Under the pieces are notes generated by a model, which searched no databases, was not told the DNA's origin, and worked only from the letters and a program-made list of their open reading frames with translations. DNA of 64,000 nt from Lawsonella clevelandensis (GTDB taxonomy: Bacteria; Actinomycetota; Actinomycetes; Mycobacteriales; Mycobacteriaceae). Shown piece by piece: positions 27,592 through 38,363 of the stretch. The stretch spans positions 1,773,447 through 1,837,446 of the forward strand of contig NZ_CP009312.1 of assembly GCF_001293125.1 (NCBI RefSeq), written 5' to 3'. The first letter of the stretch is position 1; every line of letters begins with the position of its first letter. The position numbers and the translations under genes are program-made.

Positions 27592-29667
27592 TTAGATATT
27601 GTCCATAACATCACGCTTCAAAGCGGTCCACAATGGCGACTCCTGTACCTGCTGCAGACTAACGGCATGGCCGTCGCGATCACAGAGGGGAACCAACCAG
27701 TTGGGGTATTCCGTATCGGTACCCGGCACGTTTTCAGAACGCTGATCCGCCACGATGTCGACGAGGGCAATAGCTTTAGCAGTGGCAGGGGCGAGCCACA
27801 TCAGCTGATGAATCGCCAGAACTTCTGCGTCGCTGCCAGGGAATGTGTCGCTGGGCCATACTCCCATGCGAGTCCCCATTTCTACAATGTCAGCACGGTT
27901 ACGGAGATAATCCTGCCACTCAGCCTCTCGGGATTGTCCCAAGATACCCAAGCTGTCCCGCAGGTCTACCTGCTTTCCCGCAAGGTAAGCGGAGACAGGC
28001 GGCATGTCATGCGTACTCACCGTCATCATGCAGTCGCGACGGATGGTATCGGGAACACGTAGTTGGCCGTTGTCGTCGTACTCGTACCAGAGTACAGATG
28101 TTCCCCAAATGCCGTAGTGGGATAGTGCTTCTCGCACATAATCTTCAACAGTTCCGAGATCCTCGCCGATAATGACACAGCCGTGCCGATTCGCTTCGAG
28201 GATGACGATGCGCAGCAGGTCATCATAAGGGAAGGGAACATAAACACCAGCAGTGGGAGGCATTCCGCGGGGAATCCACCACAAACGGAAAAGACCCAAA
28301 ATGTGGTCAATTCGTACCCCACCACCCGTTTCGCAGAGTTTGCGAATCATCTGAACAAAGGGAGCATATCCCGCTTCCTGCAGCGACTGCGGATGCCATG
28401 GTGGCTGATTCCAGTTCTGCCCCAACTGATTGTAGGCGTCTGGTGGAGCACCAACGGTTACCTCCGGCACCATCAGGGAGGAGAGGGACCAGACGTCGGC
28501 AGAGTGGAGCCCCACTCCGACGGCCAGATCGTGTACGATGCCGATACTCATCCCCGCAGCCTTAGCTGCCCGTTGCACATCCCGTAGCTGTTCCGTAAGA
28601 AGGAACTGTACCCACTGGTGGAATTTCAGCCGTTTGGCATGCTCCACAGATTTCTCTACTGCCCATGCAGAAGAGGGCCCATGGTCGCCCTCCCAGAGAA
28701 TCGGATGGTCCTCCCCATACTCTTCGACCAGCGCACACCACAACGCGTAGTCCCGCAGCTGGCTTCCCTCCCGCTGGCAGAACTCCTCGAAAAGATCGAG
28801 GCGGAGAGTGTACATGCTGTCACCGAACAAGAGTTCTAGTGCGGCTATCTTCGCAGTGTGGACGGCACTGCGATCAAGTAGTTCCGGGGAGTGGTTGCGA
28901 GCTTTCAGGGGCGCTGCGAGCGTATCAATGGCAGCACGACACTCTGCCGATGCCGAGTGGTATTCCGGCAGATCCTCGATCGACAGCATAAGAACAGACA
29001 GGTAGCGGCGGGATCGGGGTAAATAGGGAGAGTTTTCTACGGGGGTGACTGGGGAACCCGCGTGGATGGGGTTGATGCTGACAAAGTCGGCACCTTGCTG
29101 GGCGGCCCATTGGCACAGCTCTTTGAGGTCGTGGCTATCTCCCATGGACCAGGACTGGTCACCGCGAAGCGCGTAAATTTGGGCTGTCAACCCCCATACG
29201 TTCTGCTGATCCGGAAGAACGTGGAGATGAGCAGGGGTCACGATAATGTGGGTGGCCCGATAGGTGACATCAGCTGAAGTTACCACCAGCCGGTGGTAAC
29301 CCTGGGGGAGAGCAGCTGGCAGTTCGACAGCCAACACCGGATCGATCTTCTCTGGAAGTTCAATAGTGACGAGGCGCAGCGGGATCCGCGAACTGTCCTC
29401 CAAATGTACTTCCCAGTCGGCCAATTGCAGCAGATCCCACTCCGTCTGTGCTGCCGCGAGGGTCAGGTAGTGCAGTTTCTCCTCTTCCACCACAGCGGTG
29501 GCGGGGAGGCCCGCAAATCGTTGTTGAGATGACGCAGGAAGATGGGTCCCGAGCGCAGTCTCCACTGCCTTGAGCGAAACCGCAGAGTAGGGGTGCCATG
29601 TGTGGTCAGCCCCGCGGTAGCCGGCGGTGAGGCCCCACTTCTGGGAGGCGGCGTGCTGGTGCGTCAT
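27592..29667 (-). CDS. malQ: 4-alpha-glucanotransferase (amylomaltase)
   Basis: MalQ (GH77) transfers alpha-1,4-glucan segments between maltodextrins in the cytoplasm. The frame is open to 29964, but ATG 29667 is chosen: it gives 691 residues beginning MTHQHAASQKWGLTAGYRG, close to actinobacterial MalQ, and TAGCAT ends seven bases upstream. Catalytic regions are GVRIDHILGLFRLWWIP (nucleophile Asp), IIGEDLGTV (acid/base Glu) and STHDMPP (third Asp). The first 130 residues form the N-terminal extension typical of bacterial MalQ. With glgP and the LacI-type regulator it suggests glycogen/maltodextrin turnover. Confidence 0.95.
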   Translation of the reverse strand: MTHQHAASQKWGLTAGYRGADHTWHPYSAVSLKAVETALGTHLPASSQQRFAGLPATAVVEEEKLHYLTLAAAQTEWDLLQLADWEVHLEDSSRIPLRLVTIELPEKIDPVLAVELPAALPQGYHRLVVTSADVTYRATHIIVTPAHLHVLPDQQNVWGLTAQIYALRGDQSWSMGDSHDLKELCQWAAQQGADFVSINPIHAGSPVTPVENSPYLPRSRRYLSVLMLSIEDLPEYHSASAECRAAIDTLAAPLKARNHSPELLDRSAVHTAKIAALELLFGDSMYTLRLDLFEEFCQREGSQLRDYALWCALVEEYGEDHPILWEGDHGPSSAWAVEKSVEHAKRLKFHQWVQFLLTEQLRDVQRAAKAAGMSIGIVHDLAVGVGLHSADVWSLSSLMVPEVTVGAPPDAYNQLGQNWNQPPWHPQSLQEAGYAPFVQMIRKLCETGGGVRIDHILGLFRLWWIPRGMPPTAGVYVPFPYDDLLRIVILEANRHGCVIIGEDLGTVEDYVREALSHYGIWGTSVLWYEYDDNGQLRVPDTIRRDCMMTVSTHDMPPVSAYLAGKQVDLRDSLGILGQSREAEWQDYLRNRADIVEMGTRMGVWPSDTFPGSDAEVLAIHQLMWLAPATAKAIALVDIVADQRSENVPGTDTEYPNWLVPLCDRDGHAVSLQQVQESPLWTALKRDVMDNI

Positions 29668-29674
29668 GTCTTTG

Positions 29675-29680
29675 ATGCTA
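29675..29680 (-). promoter_or_regulatory. Leaderless promoter of malQ (TAGCAT)
   Basis: On the minus strand TAGCAT ends seven bases before ATG 29667, and no ribosome site precedes that codon. No clear -35 is seen. Confidence 0.45.
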
Positions 29681-29715
29681 CCGACCGGAGGAGAAAATGA
29701 CTCCTGCGATGGGAA

Positions 29716-29744
29716 CTGACAAGCCTGGTTATCCGTTTTAGAGT
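29716..29744 (+). promoter_or_regulatory. Promoter of the 29810 operon (CTGACA-N17-TAGAGT)
   Basis: CTGACA (29716-29721) and TAGAGT (29739-29744) are 17 bp apart; both are close to consensus. It would start a transcript about 60 nt before the GTG at 29810. Confidence 0.6.
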
Positions 29745-29809
29745 GGAGTAAAGGATTCCGTCCAGAGAGATGAATTCCCTCGTTACGTAGGAAAGGAAGT
29801 GGTGGAAGG

Positions 29810-30118
29810 GTGGCTAACCCATTGCCCGGGTGGGGAAAATACACATTTTTAGGGCCGGAAACTCTGTCCGTCGCCATCGATCCACGTACCGAGCGCTGTG
29901 AAGTATTGGAAGGGGAGCTCGCCGGAAAGCGCTTCAATTCCGCTGTGCGCGCAGCACGCGCCATTTTGGCGACCTATCCTGGGATTCTCACTGCTTTGCC
30001 AAGTGCAGAACAGATGGCATTCCCTGGGGAACTTTGGCAGAAACAGAAAGTTTCGGTGGACTCCCGCACAGCAGACTCTTCAACCAGTACAGTCAAAGTG
30101 ACTGCCCCGATGAGGTGA
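29810..30118 (+). CDS. Hypothetical protein, 102 residues
   Basis: I do not recognise this protein. GTG 29810 follows AAGGAAG and a good promoter lies upstream. It is soluble, with no signal peptide or membrane segment; the middle (RFNSAVRAARAILATYPG) could form an amphipathic helix and the last 20 residues are Ser/Thr-rich. The next gene begins nine bases later, so the two are likely made together. Codon use looks like that of the neighbours. Confidence 0.7.
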   Translation: MANPLPGWGKYTFLGPETLSVAIDPRTERCEVLEGELAGKRFNSAVRAARAILATYPGILTALPSAEQMAFPGELWQKQKVSVDSRTADSSTSTVKVTAPMR

Positions 30119-30127
30119 ATACTGATA

Positions 30128-31585
30128 ATGCCCAACCAAGGAAAACAGGTCAAAGTAGCTGTTGAAGAATGGCTGCGCGACGCTGCCATTCCCGTCACGA
30201 GCGCTGCCTATCGTCTCTCAGATAAAGCTGCTCTGGCATTGAGTGCCGGCTATTTGGACCAGAATATGCGGGGGATTCTGCACGCGCGCTTACAGAAAGG
30301 GTCCACGACTCCGAGGACCGGAGGCGTGGAAGAGCTAAGCCGCATCGCCGCTACTGCCCACGAATGGCACGATGTCGCCAACGGTGACCCCACCACTGCA
30401 CTCCGCAATGACAAGTTCATCACGGACGACGGCAAACTCATGGCGAATGATGTGCGGTCGGCACTGGCACATCGACGGTACCGTAAATACATGGGGTCGC
30501 TGGGTGGCTATCGTCGCGCCTTTGTCTCTGATCCAGCATTCGCCAAGTCGTGGATGGGACTGCGGGAAGAAAAACGCAACGGCATTTTCCTCAGTACGAA
30601 CCAACGCAACACCATCTTTGATGCGCTCTGCCGCTGCGCCGTTCCGAGCAAGGTGGACTACGCCGAGAAAGTGGGCCCCTCCACGGACCGCTACCGACTC
30701 CGGACCTTTAACCGCACGGACCTTCCCCTCTGGGCATTTAACGCTGAGCAACAAGCGTTAGTGGAGAACCCAGAGGACCCGACGCAAAGTAGCTCCCCGT
30801 CCGCATCCCGCAGAGCCGTCACTAGTGCTGATGGGCATGGCATGCAGAGTTCTGGAGCTGCACCGACTCGCTCAGCGAGCGCATTGGACACAGTTCTTGA
30901 TCGTGTGCCTGATGCCCTGCGGGGTGATATCAGTTCAATGCGCAAGATTGTCAACGATGCAGTCTCCGGCATTTCCCGTGTCATCGCCGGGCGTCCCGTG
31001 GAAGACGAGTCCTGGACCTCCAGCCGCGAACAGCTCCTCCGAGTACAGGCTGCCACCTTCTCCTTCGCCGACTCCTACGATGCTGCCCTCTACATTCTGG
31101 GTATCGTGATGGACCGCCTCGATCGATCACCTGCGTGGCACGGTGACGCACTCGCTACCCAAGCCTCGAGCATTGACATCACCGCCGAAGTGATGGAAGT
31201 AGCCAGTGATATTGTGGAGCTGCGAGACGTTTCTGCGGCACTGCGGAAGCGTGGTCTCCAGCACGGCGTTACCCACCGCAATCGCCTCCGGGAACTCGGA
31301 GAAGTCTGGACCGAACTTGTTGACCGTGTGGTTGCACTTGTCGCCTTGGCTGATGCGGTCGACATTGTCGATACCGAGTTGGTGCGCTGGAGTGACTACC
31401 GCTCCGTGGATGACTTGGATGACCGTATCGATAACCTCGTCGCACGCTCCGGATTCCGCACCACCTCCAACCAGATGGACCACTCTGTGCGCCAGGATAT
31501 TGCCGAGTCGGGCAGGGTTATGGCTGTCGCCCGTTCCGTCATCGAACAGGAAATTGGAGTACTCGGTCGGGGAACACACAGCTAG
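30128..31585 (+). CDS. Hypothetical protein, 485 residues
   Basis: Not recognised. ATG 30128 has GAGG upstream. The N-terminal part (about 1-215) is basic and rich in Arg/Lys; a Ser/Ala/Pro linker (about 220-255) separates it from a helical, acidic C-terminal part (about 255-485) with many Leu/Val/Asp repeats such as VDRVVALVALADAVDIVD. No signal peptide, membrane segment or known catalytic motif is visible. It is preceded by a 102-residue gene nine bases away and followed 81 bp later by an acyl-CoA ligase. Confidence 0.8.
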   Translation: MPNQGKQVKVAVEEWLRDAAIPVTSAAYRLSDKAALALSAGYLDQNMRGILHARLQKGSTTPRTGGVEELSRIAATAHEWHDVANGDPTTALRNDKFITDDGKLMANDVRSALAHRRYRKYMGSLGGYRRAFVSDPAFAKSWMGLREEKRNGIFLSTNQRNTIFDALCRCAVPSKVDYAEKVGPSTDRYRLRTFNRTDLPLWAFNAEQQALVENPEDPTQSSSPSASRRAVTSADGHGMQSSGAAPTRSASALDTVLDRVPDALRGDISSMRKIVNDAVSGISRVIAGRPVEDESWTSSREQLLRVQAATFSFADSYDAALYILGIVMDRLDRSPAWHGDALATQASSIDITAEVMEVASDIVELRDVSAALRKRGLQHGVTHRNRLRELGEVWTELVDRVVALVALADAVDIVDTELVRWSDYRSVDDLDDRIDNLVARSGFRTTSNQMDHSVRQDIAESGRVMAVARSVIEQEIGVLGRGTHS

Positions 31586-31666
31586 CACAGTGGCGTTGGT
31601 TCGCTCCTCTTCTTAAACTGAAGGGAAATCCTCCGATACAGGGGATTGCCGGGAGGAGTATGCGGA

Positions 31667-33481
31667 TTGCGAGAATACACCGCGCCACTGGTCTACCGTG
31701 TGGAGCCCGACGAGTCGATCGTCGATTCGCTCTACCGGCAGTCCGAAGAAGCACCTGATCGTGTGCTCTTCCAGCGGCCTGTCCTCTCCGACTGGGTTGA
31801 CGTTTCCGCTCGCCACTTCGCAGCAGAAGTTCGTGCGCTCTCCCGAGGCTGGATTAGCCTTGGAATCAGGCCGGGTGACCGCATCGCTTTACTGTCACAG
31901 ACCCGCTACGAGTGGATGCTCTTCGCCTACTCTGTATGGAGCTGCGGAGCAGTTCTTGTCCCTATCTACCCCTCATCCTCCGCAGAACAGGTCCATCACA
32001 TTTTAGAGGACTCTGGAGCACAATTCCTTGTCGTAGAAAACCCCCAGCACTTGGGAACTGTCCTGCACAAGGACAAGCCCGCAACGCTGCGGGATATCTA
32101 CGTCATCGATAAGTCCGCCACCGATCTCATCATCGCAGCCGGGCGTGGCGCAGTGGGATGCAATTTCGAACTTGACCGGCGTATCCGCTCCCTCAATGTG
32201 GAAACTCTTGCCTGCATCATCTTCACCTCCGGGACAACTGGTAACCCCAAGGGGGTACAGATCTCCCACGGAAATCTCCTCCACGAGATCCGGGCATTAG
32301 GCGGCCGGCCGGTTGCACAGGATCCTTTGCAACCGGGAAAACGGGTTCTCAATTTTCTCCCGCTCGCCCACGTCTTCCAGTTGGCAATTTCACTCATGTG
32401 CATCGATCGCGGCGTCACCCAAACCTACTGGTCTGACTTCAGCACAGTGCTCGAACAGTTCATGCGGTTCAAACCACACCTGTTCGTGGGTGTACCACGG
32501 GTTTACGAGAAAATCGCGGAGGCGATGCGCCGCAAGTCACGGATCGCCGGCCCGCTGGGTGAATGGCTCTTCAACCACTCCTACCACAGTGCCATCAACT
32601 ACTCGCGGATCGCTAGCAAAACGCGGATTTCGATATCCATGCGAGTACGCCACCAGTTTTATGATCGTCTCATTTACCGCTCACTTCGCGATACTCTGGG
32701 TGGCGAACTGCAGTGGGTTGTATCCGGTGGTGGCTCCCTCAGCAGTGAGCTCGCGCACTTCCTACACGGGGCGGGAGTGAACGTCTATGAAGGTTATGGG
32801 CTTACCGAAACATCGGCCGCAATTACTGTCAATAGTCCAGGGGAGTGGCAGATCGGCTCCATCGGCCGTCCTCTTCCCGGCTGCTCCGTACGTATTGCCG
32901 ACGACGGGGAGGTTCTCCTCAAAGGCGGTATGGTCACGAGTGGCTACTGGCATAATGACGATGCCACCACCGCCGCCTTCGATAACGGCTGGTTGCACAG
33001 TGGAGACCTCGGATCACTCGATCGCGAAGGTTACGTCTATATCACCGGGCGGAAGAAAGAAATTATCGTCACTGCCGGGGGGAAAAATGTGTCCCCAACC
33101 AGGCTGGAGACGGTGATCGACCGCTGCCCCCTCGTTAGCTATGCAGTCGTCATCGGTGATCGACGGAAATACATCAGCTGTCTCATCGCCCTCGATAGAG
33201 AAGCAGTGCGAGAATGGCTGCAGAGTAACGGCCGCGACCCCGACCTTCCCATCGACAAACTACAGCGCGACCCCGACGTGCGTCGCATTCTCCAAGATGC
33301 CATCGATCGAGCTAACCAACAAGTGTCGAGAGCGGAGTCCATCAAGCGGTTCAGGATTCTGCCACGTGACCTCACCGAAGAAGATGGCGAACTGACAGCC
33401 ACCCTGAAGCTCAAGCGCCACGCCATCAACCTGCATTTCCAAGATGAAATTGAGCAGATTTACCGGGGTAAGCGACGCTAG
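31667..33481 (+). CDS. Long-chain fatty acid-CoA ligase (FadD15-like)
   Basis: The enzyme activates fatty acids to acyl-CoA through an acyl-adenylate. TTG 31667 is preferred over TTG 31646 because GGGAGGAG lies at 31651-31658 and the protein then begins MREYTAPLVY, like the MREI start of mycobacterial FadD15; length 604. Motifs are IIFTSGTTGNPKG (AMP/phosphate loop), GYGLTETSA and the hinge TGRKKEIIVTAGGKN with the C-terminal ANQQVSRAESIKRF. It belongs to the FACL/long-chain clade. uvrB starts 54 bp downstream. Confidence 0.93.
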   Translation: MREYTAPLVYRVEPDESIVDSLYRQSEEAPDRVLFQRPVLSDWVDVSARHFAAEVRALSRGWISLGIRPGDRIALLSQTRYEWMLFAYSVWSCGAVLVPIYPSSSAEQVHHILEDSGAQFLVVENPQHLGTVLHKDKPATLRDIYVIDKSATDLIIAAGRGAVGCNFELDRRIRSLNVETLACIIFTSGTTGNPKGVQISHGNLLHEIRALGGRPVAQDPLQPGKRVLNFLPLAHVFQLAISLMCIDRGVTQTYWSDFSTVLEQFMRFKPHLFVGVPRVYEKIAEAMRRKSRIAGPLGEWLFNHSYHSAINYSRIASKTRISISMRVRHQFYDRLIYRSLRDTLGGELQWVVSGGGSLSSELAHFLHGAGVNVYEGYGLTETSAAITVNSPGEWQIGSIGRPLPGCSVRIADDGEVLLKGGMVTSGYWHNDDATTAAFDNGWLHSGDLGSLDREGYVYITGRKKEIIVTAGGKNVSPTRLETVIDRCPLVSYAVVIGDRRKYISCLIALDREAVREWLQSNGRDPDLPIDKLQRDPDVRRILQDAIDRANQQVSRAESIKRFRILPRDLTEEDGELTATLKLKRHAINLHFQDEIEQIYRGKRR

Positions 33482-33535
33482 ATAGCGCGCGGTAGCATGG
33501 AGGAGACCCCATCCCTAGGCATGGAAGGATACGGC

Positions 33536-35734
33536 GTGGCCTTCGCGACCGAACACCCTGACCTCCCCGAATCCGGTTACCGGCCGGTCGGCGAGATCCT
33601 CCGTACCTCCCAGCCCTTCCACGTCAAAAGCCCCTTCCAACCCGCCGGCGACCAACCGACCGCAATCGCAGAGCTCGCCTACCGAATCAACCGTGGAGAC
33701 AGGGACACTGTGCTGATGGGCGCCACGGGTACCGGAAAATCGGCCACCGCGGCCTGGCTCATCGAACAGGTTCAGCGCCCCACCTTGGTCATGGCCCCAA
33801 ATAAGACGCTGGCAGCACAGCTCGCCAACGAACTACGCACCCTCCTGCCGAATAACGCAGTTGAGTACTTCGTCTCCTACTACGACTACTACCAACCCGA
33901 AGCGTATATCGCGCAAACTGACACGTATATCGAAAAAGACTCCTCCATCAACGAAGATGTGGAACGGCTCCGTCACTCGGCCACCATGAGTTTGCTATCT
34001 CGTCGAGACGTCGTCGTTGTCGCATCCGTCTCCTGCATTTACGGCTTAGGCACTCCCCAGTCCTACCTTGACCGGTCTATTCTGCTGCGTGTCGGCGACG
34101 AACTCGACCGTGATGAATTCATCAAACTACTCGTGGAGATCCAGTACGACCGTAACGACATCGCTTTTAGCCGTGGCGTTTTCCGAGTCAAAGGCGACAC
34201 TATCGACATCATCCCTGCCTATGAAGAGCTCGCCGTACGCATTGAGTTTTTCGGAGACGAGATTGACGGCCTCTACTATCTCAACCCACTCACCGGTGAC
34301 ATCGTCCGCCCGGTGGACGACCTCCACATTTTCCCGGCCACCCACTACGTGGCCGGTCCGGAACGGATGAAAGAAGCCATCGAGGGAATTCAGCAAGAAC
34401 TCGATAGTCGCCTGCAACAGTTGGAGTCCACCGGCAAACTGCTGGAAGCACAACGCCTCCGCATGCGCACCACCTACGACATCGAAATGATGGAGCAGAT
34501 GGGCTTCTGCTCTGGTATCGAAAACTACTCTCGGCATATCGACGGACGTGGCCCTGGAACCCCGCCTGCCACATTGCTCGACTATTTCCCGGACGACTTC
34601 CTCACCATCATTGACGAGTCACACGTTACCGTTCCCCAAATCGGTGGCATGTTCGAAGGCGACATGAGCCGCAAACGCAACCTGGTCGAGTACGGGTTCC
34701 GGCTGCCCTCTGCACTCGACAACCGACCGCTCACCTTCGACGAATTCGAAGCACGCGTTGGACAGACCGTCTACATGTCCGCGACCCCCGGCCCCTTCGA
34801 ACTTGAGGCATCCCATGGGGAGGTAGTCGAACAGGTTATTCGCCCCACCGGACTCGTCGACCCCAAAGTAGTCGTGAAACCCACCAAGGGACAGATCGAT
34901 GACCTCCTCGGAGAAATCCGGGAACGAACCGCCCGAGACGAGCGTATTCTCGTCACCACACTGACGAAAAAGATGGCGGAAGACCTCACCGACTATCTCC
35001 TGGAGAGGGGAATACGTGTACGCTATCTCCATTCTGACATCGATACACTGCGGCGCGTCGAACTGCTCCGCCAGTTACGACTTGGTTCCTATGACGTACT
35101 GGTCGGTATTAACTTGCTCAGGGAAGGTCTCGACCTTCCGGAAGTTTCTCTCGTGGCGATTCTCGACGCCGATAAGGAAGGATTCCTCCGATCCCGCACC
35201 TCCCTGATCCAGACAATTGGTCGTGCCGCCCGAAACGTCAGTGGTGAAGTGCACATGTATGCGGACTCCATCACCGACTCGATGCGGGACGCTATTGACG
35301 AGACAGAGCGGCGTCGGGCCAAACAGATTGCGTATAACGAGGAGCACGGGATCGATCCGCAGCCGCTTCGCAAACAGATTACGGATATCCTCGATGAGCT
35401 CTATGACGACCTCGATGACTCCACTGAAACTTCTGCTCATGAGATGAAAAAGGGCTCTCGGTTAGCGGCTCGCACCCAACAACATGCGCAGCGCGGCAAA
35501 CTCGATTCCGCGGGGAAGCGCGGTACTGGTGGGGATAGTGCGGTGCCGGGACTGGAAAACCTGGACACTGCACATATGCCGCGAAAGCGCATGGAAGCTC
35601 TTATCGCTGAACTTACAGACCAGATGGCGACAGCAGCGCGTGATCTCCAGTTTGAGATCGCTGCCCGCCTCCGGGACGAGATTGCGGATCTCAAACGGGA
35701 AGTGCACCACATGGAAGAAGCCGGAATCGAGTAA
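33536..35734 (+). CDS. uvrB: UvrABC system protein B
   Basis: UvrB is the damage-verifying helicase of nucleotide excision repair. GTG 33536 follows GGAAGGA and gives the start [11 protein letters not shown], matching mycobacterial UvrB (MAFATEHP), so it is preferred over ATG 33497; length 732. Features: Walker A GATGTGKS, the beta-hairpin segment [24 protein letters not shown] (Walker B), [40 protein letters not shown], and a C-terminal UVR domain ([13 protein letters not shown]) that binds UvrC. Confidence 0.97.
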   Translation: MAFATEHPDLPESGYRPVGEILRTSQPFHVKSPFQPAGDQPTAIAELAYRINRGDRDTVLMGATGTGKSATAAWLIEQVQRPTLVMAPNKTLAAQLANELRTLLPNNAVEYFVSYYDYYQPEAYIAQTDTYIEKDSSINEDVERLRHSATMSLLSRRDVVVVASVSCIYGLGTPQSYLDRSILLRVGDELDRDEFIKLLVEIQYDRNDIAFSRGVFRVKGDTIDIIPAYEELAVRIEFFGDEIDGLYYLNPLTGDIVRPVDDLHIFPATHYVAGPERMKEAIEGIQQELDSRLQQLESTGKLLEAQRLRMRTTYDIEMMEQMGFCSGIENYSRHIDGRGPGTPPATLLDYFPDDFLTIIDESHVTVPQIGGMFEGDMSRKRNLVEYGFRLPSALDNRPLTFDEFEARVGQTVYMSATPGPFELEASHGEVVEQVIRPTGLVDPKVVVKPTKGQIDDLLGEIRERTARDERILVTTLTKKMAEDLTDYLLERGIRVRYLHSDIDTLRRVELLRQLRLGSYDVLVGINLLREGLDLPEVSLVAILDADKEGFLRSRTSLIQTIGRAARNVSGEVHMYADSITDSMRDAIDETERRRAKQIAYNEEHGIDPQPLRKQITDILDELYDDLDDSTETSAHEMKKGSRLAARTQQHAQRGKLDSAGKRGTGGDSAVPGLENLDTAHMPRKRMEALIAELTDQMATAARDLQFEIAARLRDEIADLKREVHHMEEAGIE

Positions 35735-35788
35735 CCGCCGCTGCTAGTTCAGCATACCGCCGGTCTCTCACTGCACTGCGGCAGTGAA

Positions 35789-38140
35789 CTACTCCACCAG
35801 CGCAGACAGGCAGTAGGGGAGTTCCCCCTCATGGACCACGGCAAGCGCTTGGGTAGCACGCGTCATCGCCACAAAAAGATCGTTGAGACCTTGTGGAGAC
35901 GCCTCCACTATTCCGACTGGATCAGTGACAATAACGTAGTCGTACTCTAGTCCCTTCGCTTCCTGCACTAGGGATACTGGTGCTCCCACAAGTGTTTCAA
36001 GCGCTTGCCCTGAAGATTCCTCCATCAGCGCACTCATCACAGTAGGGGATACCAGTATGCCGCAGCTACGGCGCTCTTCTGCGAAGAGGTGTGCGAGTTC
36101 CTGTACGGTGCGCTGCAGCACCGTACTCCAGCGCTCGTCACCACGATCAACGAGCTCCACCTCATGCTGCGAGCTGCGGATGGAACGAGGTAGGCGTGCC
36201 GTTGGATTGATTTCCGCCAATACGCCCTGACTCGCTTCCATAATCTGCCGGGTCGTTCGGTAATTGACCGACAGTGTGAACGAACACCAGCGGTTTTTCA
36301 CATAGGGGGAGAGCGCGTCTTCCCAGTGTTCCACTCCAGCTGGGTTGGACGTCTGTGCCGTATCGCCAACAATCGTCATCCACCGGTTTGGTGAACGACG
36401 CATCACCATGCGCCATGCGAGCGGAGAGAGTTCCTGTGCCTCATCGATAATGACATGCCCAAAGGCCCATTCGCGGTCCTGGGCGGCACGCTCTGCAGTA
36501 GTGAGAAAGGAGTGATGCGTGTGGCGATCAGCCAGCCGGCGAGCGTCGATAATGTCATAGGCAGCGAGAATTTCGCTATCGGATTCATCCTCGAATTCGA
36601 GAGATGCAGACGCCTTGAGAATGTCGAGGGCATCCTGTGCATCCTCCACCATCTGCCGCCAATTATCACCAGAGGCAGCAGTTGCCCGGGCACGCGGTGG
36701 GCATCCCAACTGTTCTGCCGCCTCATCGAGGAGCGGTACGTCTGCTACAGTGAACGGGTTTCCCGTTGGCCGTAACAGAAAGTCAACATCGCCAGTGGGG
36801 AGAATACCCGTGCAGGCTTCTTCTGCATGTTCTCTTTCCGTGAGCAGCCGCTCCACCACGTGCTTGGCAGTCAAGATGGGCCAGTGTTCAGTGACCAGAG
36901 ATTGTACTTCGGGGGAGTGCAGCAGGTCCTCCGTTAAATCCGCAATATCGGAGCGGGACAGCAGCATACCGGGGTGGTCCGGACGTTCGGGGTCGGTGCC
37001 AATCTCCGCCGCATAAGCCTCCACGATCTCCTCAACCAGCGTGTCATGGAACAACTGCCGTGCTCGATTATGGGGCCGCCGACTGGAGCGTGCCCGCCCG
37101 CGTGCCCGCCGAGTCATGCGGGGGGTAACAGAGAATGGTGTGCCATCAACATGGATGGTGATGGGTTCTTCTAGCACTGTCTGCCACGCTCGAATGGCCT
37201 GCTTGAGGACATCGACCATGAGCAACGACCCCTTGACTTCTTGCGTAGCTAGGCTATCTTCAGCTCGTGCAGTCACGCCAGGGAACATATCTCCCAGGGT
37301 CATAAGCACTACGCCTGTCTCGCCCAGTGAGGGGAGCACATGGTTGATGTAGCGCAGGAAGGTGTCGTTAGGTCCGATGATGAGTACACCAGAGCGCTCT
37401 AGGACAGAGCGGAAGGTGTACAGCAAATATGCGGCACGATGCAGCGCAACAGCAGTTTTACCGGTACCTGGGCCACCCTCCACCACGACAACGCCGCGAT
37501 GCTCGCAGCGAATAATTTCGTCCTGTTCCCGCTGGATCGTCGCCACAATATCTGTCATATGGCCGGTACGGGGCGCGTTAAGCGCCTTTAATAGTGCGGA
37601 CTCAGAAGCGACACCGTCCGCCATGTCCTGTGGATTGGGATAACCAGTGGGGGTATCGCCATGCATCAAAAACTCGTCCGAAAGGGACGTGAGTTTACGA
37701 CCCAACGAATGGATAGTGCGCCGGCGCCACACCCCCTCAGGGCGCGCGGTAGTTGCCAGATAGTAGGGGCGTGCTAAGGGGGCCCGCCAATCTACTAACA
37801 TGGGGCGACAGTCTTGGTCATTGTCCAGCAGACCCATGCGGCCGATATAGCGAGTCGCCTCTGCCTCTATATGAGAGTCGTCAATTGCGTCAGGAACGAT
37901 GTCAACTCGCCCGAAGCAGAGCCCGGCCTGCGACTCGTCAATGGCACGAATCTGGGACGTATAGAGCGCGTTGTACGATTCTCGTTCACTGCGTGCTTGC
38001 GGAGTACCCCCAGATTGGGCTAGCACAGCCTGCAGTTTGGCCACAGTAGCTGCACGTTCTTCCTCTGCTAACTGGTAGATGGCCGCCAAATACTGCTCTT
38101 CGGCATCCCAAGAGTCGGGCAGAGGGAGGGGAGTCGGCAC
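35789..38140 (-). CDS. HelD-like superfamily 1 helicase / RNA polymerase recycling ATPase
   Basis: The minus-strand frame extends to 38209, but GTG 38140 follows AAGGAG at seven-base spacing; the protein (783 residues) starts MPTPLPLPDSWDAEEQYLAAIY, a coiled-coil N-terminus typical of HelD. It has VDWRAPLARPYY, Walker A GGPGTGKT, Walker B IIDEAQELS, and the UvrD-type VAMTRATQALAVVHEGELP. HelD proteins release stalled RNA polymerase; some actinobacterial members (HelR) protect against rifampicin. Which subgroup this is cannot be judged by eye. It is divergent from uvrA. Confidence 0.9.
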   Translation of the reverse strand: MPTPLPLPDSWDAEEQYLAAIYQLAEEERAATVAKLQAVLAQSGGTPQARSERESYNALYTSQIRAIDESQAGLCFGRVDIVPDAIDDSHIEAEATRYIGRMGLLDNDQDCRPMLVDWRAPLARPYYLATTARPEGVWRRRTIHSLGRKLTSLSDEFLMHGDTPTGYPNPQDMADGVASESALLKALNAPRTGHMTDIVATIQREQDEIIRCEHRGVVVVEGGPGTGKTAVALHRAAYLLYTFRSVLERSGVLIIGPNDTFLRYINHVLPSLGETGVVLMTLGDMFPGVTARAEDSLATQEVKGSLLMVDVLKQAIRAWQTVLEEPITIHVDGTPFSVTPRMTRRARGRARSSRRPHNRARQLFHDTLVEEIVEAYAAEIGTDPERPDHPGMLLSRSDIADLTEDLLHSPEVQSLVTEHWPILTAKHVVERLLTEREHAEEACTGILPTGDVDFLLRPTGNPFTVADVPLLDEAAEQLGCPPRARATAASGDNWRQMVEDAQDALDILKASASLEFEDESDSEILAAYDIIDARRLADRHTHHSFLTTAERAAQDREWAFGHVIIDEAQELSPLAWRMVMRRSPNRWMTIVGDTAQTSNPAGVEHWEDALSPYVKNRWCSFTLSVNYRTTRQIMEASQGVLAEINPTARLPRSIRSSQHEVELVDRGDERWSTVLQRTVQELAHLFAEERRSCGILVSPTVMSALMEESSGQALETLVGAPVSLVQEAKGLEYDYVIVTDPVGIVEASPQGLNDLFVAMTRATQALAVVHEGELPYCLSALVE

Positions 38141-38363
38141 GAACACACTCCTTACACAAATAGCTGTAGTCACGTCATCTGCAGAGCAGCGGGTAACGCC
38201 ACACAACAAGACAATCCATTATTCCAGATCCCTACCGGCGGATCACTACTACACCCACAGTGTACGTTTCTGACACCGGACTGCTGGCTACTAGCGAACA
38301 TGCTGAGAGGTTGTTTGACGAGGTCGTTACCATGAAAGGGAGAAGCTCACAGAAGGAGGACAG

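Noticed and set aside
38290-38310. LexA/SOS box before uvrA
   Set aside because: Only CGAAC of the left half fits; the right half does not match GTTCG.
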